DNA of 32,613 nucleotides. Source: CAZYPU01 sp964649665. GTDB lineage: Bacteria > Omnitrophota > Gorgyraeia > JABMRN01 > RBG-13-46-9. Positions within the stretch are counted from its first letter, which is position 1. Every line of letters begins with the position of its first letter. The position numbers and the translations under genes are program-made. The notes under the pieces are model-generated. The model was not told where the DNA came from. It did no database searches and saw only the letters and a program-made list of their open reading frames with translations. The DNA lies in NCBI GenBank assembly GCA_964649665.1, contig CAZYPU010000009.1:1-32613 (forward strand). The letters run 5' to 3'. Positions 15,384 through 21,885 of this stretch are shown one piece after another.

Positions 15384-16313
15384 CTATTGCGCAGGCTGGA
15401 GAACGGTAAAGTCCGCGGGTTTTTCGAGGTTTATTACACTCAGGGATTTGTCGATCCTGCGAAGCAGCCCCTTCAGAACGCTTCCCGGCCCTATTTCAAG
15501 ATACGTCTTTACGCCCTGTGAAGCGGCGTACTGGATAGAATCGCAAAAAAGTGTTTTGGTATTTACCTGCGTTATGAGGTTTTTCTTTATCTCCTCGGGG
15601 TCCCGGGTCGGCTTTGCGGTTACATTGCATATTACGGGGTATTTCGGCGGATCAAAAGTTACGGATTCTATTTCTTTTTCAAGCTTATCTTTCGCGTAAT
15701 CCATGAGCGAGGAGTGGAAAGCACCGCTTACTTCAAGCGTTATCGCTCTTTTGACGCCTTTTTCCTTCGCCATGCTCACCGTAAGCTCAACGGTGCTCGA
15801 ATTTCCGGAAATCACCACCTGGCCGGGGCAGTTGAGGTTGGCTATTTCGCAGCCGAACCCCTTACAGAGCTTTTCGAGCTCGCCGAGTTCCATACCTATA
15901 ATACAGGCCATTTTGCCGGGGTTTTTCTCGGAGGCCTTCTGCATGAATTGGCCGCGTTTGCGCACGAGCTTCACACCGTCTTCGAACGAAAGCGAACCCG
16001 AGGCGATAAGCGCGGAATATTCGCCTAAACTCAAGCCAAGGGCGAATTTCGGATCAAATTGTGCCGCAAAAAGATTGCCTTCGAGAACTCTTAACGCGGC
16101 GATGCTGTGGACAAGGATGGCTACCTGGGAATTTTCCGTCGAGGTAAGTTCTTCTTTCGGGCCCTCGAAACAAAGTTTGGTCAAATCGAATTTTAATATT
16201 TCATTCGCTTTATCAAAAACTTCCTTTGCCCGGGGATAAGCTTCGTAAAGCTCCTTACCCATGCCCACCTGCTGCGCACCCTGGCCGGGGAATATGTATG
16301 CCGCATCTACCAT
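15384..16313 (-). CDS. fabD: Malonyl-CoA:ACP transacylase (309 aa)
   Basis: The protein opens FPGQGAQQVGMG and has the nucleophile Ser95 in GLSLGEYS and the catalytic His200 in GAFHSSL; length is normal for FabD. The usual His before the nucleophile (GHSLGE) is Leu94, a variant seen in some lineages. FabD transfers malonyl from CoA to ACP to feed elongation. Its start overlaps the fabH stop by seven bases. The genes that usually follow (fabG, acpP, fabF) are absent here. Confidence 0.95.
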   Translation of the reverse strand: MVDAAYIFPGQGAQQVGMGKELYEAYPRAKEVFDKANEILKFDLTKLCFEGPKEELTSTENSQVAILVHSIAALRVLEGNLFAAQFDPKFALGLSLGEYSALIASGSLSFEDGVKLVRKRGQFMQKASEKNPGKMACIIGMELGELEKLCKGFGCEIANLNCPGQVVISGNSSTVELTVSMAKEKGVKRAITLEVSGAFHSSLMDYAKDKLEKEIESVTFDPPKYPVICNVTAKPTRDPEEIKKNLITQVNTKTLFCDSIQYAASQGVKTYLEIGPGSVLKGLLRRIDKSLSVINLEKPADFTVLQPAQ

Positions 16314-17293
16314 TTTATGAGTATCGCTCCCCAGGTAAGGCCCGCGCCGAAGGCATCGAGAAGTATTATATCGCCTTTTTTCACCCGGCCTTCTTCCACC
16401 GCCTCTGTTAACGCGACGGCGCTTGAGGCGGCGGACATGTTGCCATATTTTTCTATATTCAAGTAAACTTTTTTCCTGGGGTCTATCCCCATGCGCTTTG
16501 CTACGGCATTCAAGATTCTGATATTCGCCTGATGCGGTATAACAAGGCTTATGTCGTCCCCCTTTAAGCCGAGTGGTTCAGCTGCCTTGAGAGCGGCTTC
16601 CGCCATGATTTTTACGGCGTGCCTGAATAATTCGTTTCCCTGCATCTTCAAGAAATGCAGCCTCCCCTCAACTGTGGATATCGACGCCGGCAGCCTCGAG
16701 CCGCCTGCCGGCATGTTGAGAAGATCCCCTTTGGAGCCGTCAGCCCCGAGGTAAACCGAAAGTATGCCGCCTTCTTTAACCTCTCCCAAAACGGCCGCCC
16801 CCGCGCCGTCTCCCATGAGAATACACGTCGAGCGGTCTTTCCAGTCGGTTACGCTCGACATTTTCTCCGCGGCTATTACCAGGACGTGCTTGTATGTACC
16901 GGATTTTATAAACTGGTTCGCGATGGCGATGCCGTACATGAACCCCGAACAGGCCACGCTTATGTCAAAAGCGGGGACATGTTTTATGCCGAGCTTGTTC
17001 TGAACGATACACGCGGTGGCGGGAAAGAACATATCCGGCGTTATGGTGGCGACTATAATAAGGTCTATGTCTTCCGGCTTTAGCTTTGCGTTTTCAAGCG
17101 CTTTTTTGGCGGCTCTTACCGCCATATCGCTTGTCGCTTCATCGTCACGGGCAATTCTTCTTTCCCTTATGCCGGTTCGGCCTATTATCCACTCATCGGT
17201 AGTATCAACTATTTTCTCCAAATCCGCATTTGTGAGGCGATTTTCCGGTAAATACTTGCCCAGACCGATAATACCTACCTTTTTTTCAGGCAT
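16307..17293 (-). CDS. fabH: 3-oxoacyl-ACP synthase III (328 aa)
   Basis: The KAS III triad is complete: Cys115 in SVACSGF, His254 in IPHQANIR, and Asn285 in YGNMSAAS (GNTSAAS is more common). The GDGAGA loop is present, and the C terminus AFGAGLTWGAILIKW is typical. FabH condenses acetyl-CoA with malonyl-ACP to start fatty-acid synthesis. It overlaps plsX by eight bases and fabD by seven, in an rpmF-plsX-fabH-fabD operon common across bacteria. Confidence 0.96.
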   Translation of the reverse strand: MPEKKVGIIGLGKYLPENRLTNADLEKIVDTTDEWIIGRTGIRERRIARDDEATSDMAVRAAKKALENAKLKPEDIDLIIVATITPDMFFPATACIVQNKLGIKHVPAFDISVACSGFMYGIAIANQFIKSGTYKHVLVIAAEKMSSVTDWKDRSTCILMGDGAGAAVLGEVKEGGILSVYLGADGSKGDLLNMPAGGSRLPASISTVEGRLHFLKMQGNELFRHAVKIMAEAALKAAEPLGLKGDDISLVIPHQANIRILNAVAKRMGIDPRKKVYLNIEKYGNMSAASSAVALTEAVEEGRVKKGDIILLDAFGAGLTWGAILIKW

Positions 17294-18284
17294 TTAGTTT
17301 ATTCAACTCCTCTATGATATGCTGGTTTAATTTATGTTTTACGTATTCTACGGCGATACGGACGGCATTTTTTATCGCTTTCGCGCTTGAAGCCCCGTGC
17401 GCTATTATAACCCTGCCGTCAACACCCAAAAGCGGCGCGCCTCCTGTTTCGGAATAGTCTATCTTCTTCCGGATGGCCCTGTAGGCCGGAAGACTTAAGA
17501 TGGCGCCGATTTTCGGGAGAAGGCGTTTTGTAAGTTCTCTTTTGAGAAAAGCGCTGGAGGCCTCCGCGAGGCTTTCGGAAACCTTAAGGACAACGTTGCC
17601 TATGAAGCCGTCGCATACCACAACATCGACTTTCCCCGAATAAACATCCCTTGCCTCGACATTGCCGATAAAGTTCAGTTTGGTTTTCTCAAAAAGGTCC
17701 CGCGCCTCTTTTATTATCTCCGTGCCTTTCGATTCCTCCTGGCCTATATTCAATAATCCGATGCTCGGATTACGCCTGCCCAGCATATATTCGCAGTAGC
17801 ATGAGCCCATAACCCCGTAGTGCAGGAGATGAAGAGGTGTGGCGTCAATATTGGCGCCCGCGTCTATCATTATGTATGATTGTTTCAGCGCGGGAAATAC
17901 GATTCCTATCCCGGCCCTTTCGACTCCCGGCAGGGTTCTCAGTTTAAGTATCGCGGCGCATACTACCGCGCCCGTATTGCCGGCGCTTATAAAAACATCG
18001 ACCTCTTTTTCCTTCAAAAGGTCGATGCCTACGGAAATGGAAGAGTTCTTTTTGCGCCTCACGCTCGCAGCTGCCGGCTCGCCCATTTTTATTACTTCCG
18101 GGGTGTGCTTTATAACGATTTTGTTTTTGGGATAATCGGTCTTGTCCAGAAACTTTTTTATATTGCGTTCCTTGCCTATAAGGACAATCTGACAATCGTA
18201 TTCCTGCGCAGCCCAGGCAGCGCCCTCGATAATAGCGCGGGGCGCCCTGTCGCCGCCCATTGCATCTAAAGCTATTTTTATCAT
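17286..18284 (-). CDS. plsX: Phosphate acyltransferase PlsX (332 aa)
   Basis: The protein begins IALDAMGGDRAP, with further PlsX signatures ASVRRKKNSSI, SAGNTGA, DAGAN and GASSAKAIKNA. PlsX makes acyl-phosphate from acyl-ACP at the start of phospholipid synthesis; the acyl-phosphate is then used by PlsY, which is not in this window. Its ATG overlaps the rpmF stop (ATGA), and its end overlaps fabH. Confidence 0.96.
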   Translation of the reverse strand: MIKIALDAMGGDRAPRAIIEGAAWAAQEYDCQIVLIGKERNIKKFLDKTDYPKNKIVIKHTPEVIKMGEPAAASVRRKKNSSISVGIDLLKEKEVDVFISAGNTGAVVCAAILKLRTLPGVERAGIGIVFPALKQSYIMIDAGANIDATPLHLLHYGVMGSCYCEYMLGRRNPSIGLLNIGQEESKGTEIIKEARDLFEKTKLNFIGNVEARDVYSGKVDVVVCDGFIGNVVLKVSESLAEASSAFLKRELTKRLLPKIGAILSLPAYRAIRKKIDYSETGGAPLLGVDGRVIIAHGASSAKAIKNAVRIAVEYVKHKLNQHIIEELNKLNA

Positions 18285-18499
18285 TTCTTGTTTTTCTCCC
18301 GTTCCTTCCTCTTTTCTTCCTTAGTCTTTATCACAACCTGTTCCTGTCCTTTATAATATCCGCAAAAAGGACATATCCTGTGCGGCAATTTCGACTTGCT
18401 GCACTGCGGGCATTTGGATAAATTAAGTGATTTTACCGTGTAGAACGTCCTTCTCAGTCTTCCGCGCTCTCTTGAATGTCTTCTTTTTGGATTCGGCAT
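18281..18499 (-). CDS. rpmF: 50S ribosomal protein L32 (72 aa)
   Basis: The protein begins MPNPKRRHSRERGRLRR and carries a zinc ribbon with Cys30, Cys33, Cys43 and Cys46 (CPQC, CPFC), then a Lys/Glu-rich tail. The ATG at 18499, with AAGGAG seven bases before it, is the usual L32 start; the frame upstream to 18562 comes from the palindromic repeat and is not coding. It opens the rpmF-plsX-fabH-fabD operon. Confidence 0.95.
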   Translation of the reverse strand: MPNPKRRHSRERGRLRRTFYTVKSLNLSKCPQCSKSKLPHRICPFCGYYKGQEQVVIKTKEEKRKEREKNKK

Positions 18500-18518
18500 T
18501 TTGTTACTCCTTGTGCTT

Positions 18519-18632
18519 GTCATTGCGAGGAGCACTGAGCGTCTCGAAAGGCGGCGAAGCAATCTCTTTCAAATGAGATTGCTTCGCCCAGCACTAATTT
18601 TGTTCTAAAATTAGTGCTGGGCTCGCAATGAC
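18519..18632. repeat. Composite palindromic element, copy 1 (ackA-rpmF gap)
   Basis: The outer arms are GTCATTGCGAGG and CTCGCAATGAC. Inside are a GCGAAGCAATCTC / GAGATTGCTTCGC hairpin and a 15-pair hairpin CCCAGCACTAATTTT / AAAATTAGTGCTGGG with loop GTTCT. Its right half, 56 bases, is identical to the copy at 28380-28481. It fills the ackA-rpmF gap and touches the ackA stop codon. Confidence 0.9.
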
Positions 18633-19699
18633 TAGTGTTTTATCAACCTGTAAGTATCCTGCGCTATCAAAAGTTCTTCCTTAGTCGGTATTGTCAAAAA
18701 TTTCACTTTCCCGCCGAGTACGCCGCTGAGTTCCCTGCAAAGCGTTTTTTTAATACGCGGCACGTTTTCACCGATGCCGCCCGTAAAAACCACCGCGTCT
18801 GCGCCGCCCATTACCGCATAGTAGGCGCCGATATATTTTTTTATCCTGTATACAAAAATTTCAAAAGCGAGTCTGGCACGCCTGTTGCCCTTTCTGATTC
18901 CGGAAAGTATATCCCTCATATCGTTACTCAGCCCGGATATACCGAGGAAACCGCTTTTTTTATTAAGGAGCATGTCGGCCGCTTTTGTGCCGAGATGTTT
19001 TTTTTCCATCAAAAATGTTACAATGGCCGGATCCAAATCACCGCTCCTGGTGCCCATGAGAAGCCCCTCGAGCGGTGTAAAGCCCATCGTCGTATCCACG
19101 GATTTTCCGTACATCACCGCCGCCATGCTGCAGCCGTTTCCGAGGTGCGCCGTTATTAACTTAAGTTTTTTAAGCGGCTTCCTTAACCTTTTTGCCGCTT
19201 CGCCCGAGACGTACCTGTGGCTGGTGCCGTGGAAGCCGTACCTTCTTATTTTGTATTTTTTGTAAAACTCGAACGGCAAACCGTATATGTAGGCGCGCTC
19301 GGGCATTGTCTGGTGAAACGCAGTGTCAAATACAGCCACCTGCCGCACGCCGGGAAAATAATGGCTGCATGCCTTTATACCGGCTGCGGCATGGGGATTA
19401 TGAAGCGGCGCGATTTCACCGAAACTTTCGATGAGTTTCAGGGTTTTTTTGTTTATGACGGCGGATTCGCCGAACGCCTCCTCGCCGTGGACCACCCTGT
19501 GGCCTATGCCTTTGATTTCGGCTTTCACGGATGAAAGCCTGTCCTTTATCATCCTGACGGCGTCATAATGGCTTTTGCACCGGGAGCCTTTCTCGCCGAT
19601 TCTTTCGACGACGCCTTTCGCTATGGATTTTTCGCGCTTTATGTCAAAGAGCTGATATTTCGCCGAAGAGCTGCCGCAGTTTATTACAAGTATGAGCAT
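18632..19699 (-). CDS. ackA: Acetate kinase (355 aa)
   Basis: Acetate kinase motifs are clear: LVINCGSSSAKY at the start, GHRVVHGEE, FDTAFHQTMP, YGFHGTSHRYVS, TAHLGNGCSM and FTGGIGENVP. It interconverts acetyl phosphate plus ADP with acetate plus ATP. At 355 residues it is shorter than the usual 400 or so, mainly between the first motif and GHRVVH, where the small N-terminal insertion is reduced. Its ATG lies inside the end of pta (16-base overlap), so the pair is translationally coupled. Confidence 0.95.
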   Translation of the reverse strand: MLILVINCGSSSAKYQLFDIKREKSIAKGVVERIGEKGSRCKSHYDAVRMIKDRLSSVKAEIKGIGHRVVHGEEAFGESAVINKKTLKLIESFGEIAPLHNPHAAAGIKACSHYFPGVRQVAVFDTAFHQTMPERAYIYGLPFEFYKKYKIRRYGFHGTSHRYVSGEAAKRLRKPLKKLKLITAHLGNGCSMAAVMYGKSVDTTMGFTPLEGLLMGTRSGDLDPAIVTFLMEKKHLGTKAADMLLNKKSGFLGISGLSNDMRDILSGIRKGNRRARLAFEIFVYRIKKYIGAYYAVMGGADAVVFTGGIGENVPRIKKTLCRELSGVLGGKVKFLTIPTKEELLIAQDTYRLIKH

Positions 19700-20697
19700 T
19701 GCTGGGCTCTTACAACAGTCGCTACTACGGTATCAACAATCTCCTCGACAAGGCACCCGCGGGAAAGATCGCTTGCCGGCTTTTTTATGCCCTCGAGAAG
19801 CGGACCGACTACCCTGGCCCCCGCCAGCCGCTGGGCCAGCTTGTAGGATATATTGCCGGCGTCAAGGTTCGGGAATATAAGAACGTTTGCCTTGCCCGCG
19901 ATAGCGCTTTTTGGCGCCTTTATCTTCGCGACCTCCGGCACTATGGCCGAGTCGAGCTGCAGTTCCCCGTCAACCATTAAATCCGGTTTCTTCTGCTTTA
20001 TTATCTCAAGCGCCTTTCTGACCTTGTCTATCGAAGCGCCCCTGGCGCTTCCTTTTGTAGAATAACTGAGAAGCGCCACGCGCGGTTTTCGCTTAAAAAG
20101 TTCACTATAAACGCGGCTGCACGAAATGGCTATACCGGCCAGCCTTTCCGGAGTCGGGTCCGGAACTATCCCGCAGTCGCCGAAAATAAAAAGCCCCTTA
20201 TCGCCGTAAGGGGAATTCTTGACCTCCACAATAAAAGAACTCGACATAACGCCAATGTCTTCGTCCAGGCCTATGCAAAAAATAGCGGCCCTTGCGACAT
20301 TGGCGGTCGCGTGGCTGGCGCCCGCGACAAAACCGTCCGCCTCGCCGAAGCGCACAAGAAATCCCGCAAAATACAGCGGGTCTTTCAAGATAAGTCTTTT
20401 TGCCTCTTCACTGGTAAGGCCCTTGTGTTTCCTTAATTCGAAAAACGTCTCCATCATCTCTTCGCGCCTGGGATGTTTTTCGGGATCGATAATGCGTATC
20501 TTATTAAGTGAAACGGAATGTTCCGCGGCGAGTTTTTTTACTTCACGCTCTTTACCGATTAATACTACGCGCGCCAGGCCCAAAGCGGTAAGGGTGAGCG
20601 CCGCTTTCAGGACCCTCGGCTCAAAACTCTCGGGGAGAACTATTGTCCTGGGATCTTTTTTCGCGATTTCTCTTAACGTGTCTATCTGGCTTGCCAT
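19684..20697 (-). CDS. pta: Phosphate acetyltransferase (337 aa)
   Basis: This is a single-domain phosphotransacetylase: RTIVLPESFEPRVLKAA, ADGFVAGASHATANV, GDCGIVPDPTPERLAGIA, VALLSYSTKGSA, DGELQLDSAIVP, NVLIFPNLDAGNISYKL. It converts acetyl-CoA to acetyl phosphate and with AckA forms the substrate-level ATP route typical of fermenters. The ATG follows the coaD TAG directly, with no spare base, and its ribosome site is weak, so it probably depends on coupling to coaD. Confidence 0.95.
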   Translation of the reverse strand: MASQIDTLREIAKKDPRTIVLPESFEPRVLKAALTLTALGLARVVLIGKEREVKKLAAEHSVSLNKIRIIDPEKHPRREEMMETFFELRKHKGLTSEEAKRLILKDPLYFAGFLVRFGEADGFVAGASHATANVARAAIFCIGLDEDIGVMSSSFIVEVKNSPYGDKGLFIFGDCGIVPDPTPERLAGIAISCSRVYSELFKRKPRVALLSYSTKGSARGASIDKVRKALEIIKQKKPDLMVDGELQLDSAIVPEVAKIKAPKSAIAGKANVLIFPNLDAGNISYKLAQRLAGARVVGPLLEGIKKPASDLSRGCLVEEIVDTVVATVVRAQQCSYL

Positions 20698-21234
20698 CTA
20701 TTTCTTTCCCGTCGATCTTTTTGTTTTACGGGATCCCGTCACGCGATAGCAATGACGGGAAAGTTTCTTTTCTAGCTCTTCGGCCACAAATGCAGGGACA
20801 AATTTTTTAACGTCCGCGCCGAGCGCCACTACTTCCTTTATAAGCTTGCTCGAAAGATAGGCGTAGCTGTCGCTTGTCATCATGAAAATAGTTTCAATGT
20901 CTCCCGCGAGTTTCCTGTTGGTGAGGGCCATCTGAAATTCGAGTTCAAAATCGGAAATCATGCGAAGCCCCCTTATAATAACGCGCATCTTTTTCTTCCT
21001 CGCGTAGTCCACAACAAGCCCTCCAAACTCCTCCACGCGCACATTCTTAATGCGTGACACCGCTTTTTTGAGCATGGACATTCTTTCTTTCACGCTGAAC
21101 AGCGGCCGCTTCCCGCCGCTGTGGGCAACGCCCACCACGACCTCATCATAAATCTTCGAGGCCCGTTCTATTATATCCATGTGGCCGTGAGTGACGGGAT
21201 CAAACGTTCCCGGGTAAAGGGCAATTCTATTCAT
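20698..21234 (-). CDS. coaD: Phosphopantetheine adenylyltransferase (178 aa)
   Basis: The nucleotidyl-transfer motif TFDPVTHGH (residues 10-18) and RGLRMISDFELEFQMALTN are diagnostic. CoaD makes dephospho-CoA from phosphopantetheine and ATP. It is longer than the usual 160 or so: after the normal end (VAEELEKKL) the last 20 residues come from a palindromic stretch at 20728-20759. The start overlaps rsmD by four bases (ATGA), and rsmD-coaD is a widespread gene pair. Confidence 0.95.
   Translation of the reverse strand: MNRIALYPGTFDPVTHGHMDIIERASKIYDEVVVGVAHSGGKRPLFSVKERMSMLKKAVSRIKNVRVEEFGGLVVDYARKKKMRVIIRGLRMISDFELEFQMALTNRKLAGDIETIFMMTSDSYAYLSSKLIKEVVALGADVKKFVPAFVAEELEKKLSRHCYRVTGSRKTKRSTGKK
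20728..20759. repeat. Palindromic stretch forming the coaD tail
   Basis: Two overlapping inverted repeats lie here: the perfect 12-bp palindrome ACGGGATCCCGT and CCCGTCA / TGACGGG separated by 11 bases. The minus strand carries GTCATTGC, as do the outer arms of the composite elements. It encodes the extra C-terminal residues of CoaD. Confidence 0.6.
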
Positions 21235-21860
21235 TTTCTCCTGTAAAACGATACGGCTGTATCGCCATACCGCTTCTCCTTGAAAAGGATAATATCGCCC
21301 GTTTCACGGGGCAATATATCTTTTTTAAAATGTTCCACAACGACAAAAGCATGCTGGGACAATATATCACAAGCGTTCATTTTTATCAAGGAATTTTTCG
21401 CCAACGATTCGACTGCGCCCATCGGGCTTCGAATCGTCCTGAGCCTGCCGGCCCTGAGCGCGGTCGAAGGGTCGAAGGAGCCTTTATAATAAGGCGGGTC
21501 AAGAAATACTATATCGAATTTCCTGCCTTCTTTTTGAAACCGAGAAATCGCCCCAACTGCGTCCGCTTTAAGAAGTTGCGGCATTTTTGCATTTTCGTCA
21601 AGAGAGGCGAGATTACCCTTTATGGTCTTTATGCACTTAATATTATCGTCCACAAATATTACCGATTGTGCGCCCCGCGAAAATGCCTCTATGCCGAAGG
21701 CGCCGCTGCCGGCATATAAATCAAGGATATCGCTTCCCGGAATTTTCTCCCTTATAACGTTAAATATGGCCTCGCGGACCCTGTCCTGCGTGGGCCTTAC
21801 TTCGGCAAGCTTGGGCATTTTTATCGTCCTCGCCCTGTATTCTCCGCCTATTATCCGCAT
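21231..21860 (-). CDS. rsmD: 16S rRNA (guanine966-N2)-methyltransferase RsmD with in-frame insert (209 aa)
   Basis: The N terminus MRIIGGEYRARTI, then PTQDRVREAIFN, the SAM motif DILDLYAGSGAFGIEAFSRGA and the catalytic DPPYY (121-125) identify RsmD. It methylates G966 of 16S rRNA. Right after DPPYYKG, residues about 128-152 (FDPSTALRAGRLRT and on) are not part of the family and are encoded by a repeat at 21406-21481. I prefer the ATG at 21860 (GGGA six bases before it) to one two codons upstream. The insert sits in the loop after the active-site motif, so activity needs proof. Confidence 0.93.
   Translation of the reverse strand: MRIIGGEYRARTIKMPKLAEVRPTQDRVREAIFNVIREKIPGSDILDLYAGSGAFGIEAFSRGAQSVIFVDDNIKCIKTIKGNLASLDENAKMPQLLKADAVGAISRFQKEGRKFDIVFLDPPYYKGSFDPSTALRAGRLRTIRSPMGAVESLAKNSLIKMNACDILSQHAFVVVEHFKKDILPRETGDIILFKEKRYGDTAVSFYRRK
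21406..21481. repeat. In-frame palindromic insert inside rsmD
   Basis: GATTCGA and TCGAATC pair around an inner GCCC-GGGC, followed by CCTGAGCC and CCTGAGCGCGGTCGAAGG. The CCTGAG and GTCGAAGGGTC modules also occur in the recG insert at 22860-22962, so the two are related. The length keeps the rsmD frame. Confidence 0.75.
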
Positions 21861-21885
21861 ACGCATTCCCTATTTTTATTTTTGC

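Noticed and set aside
18500..18562. A longer N terminus for L32.
   Set aside because: It is read mostly from the repeat at 18519-18632; ATG 18499 has AAGGAG and the standard L32 start.
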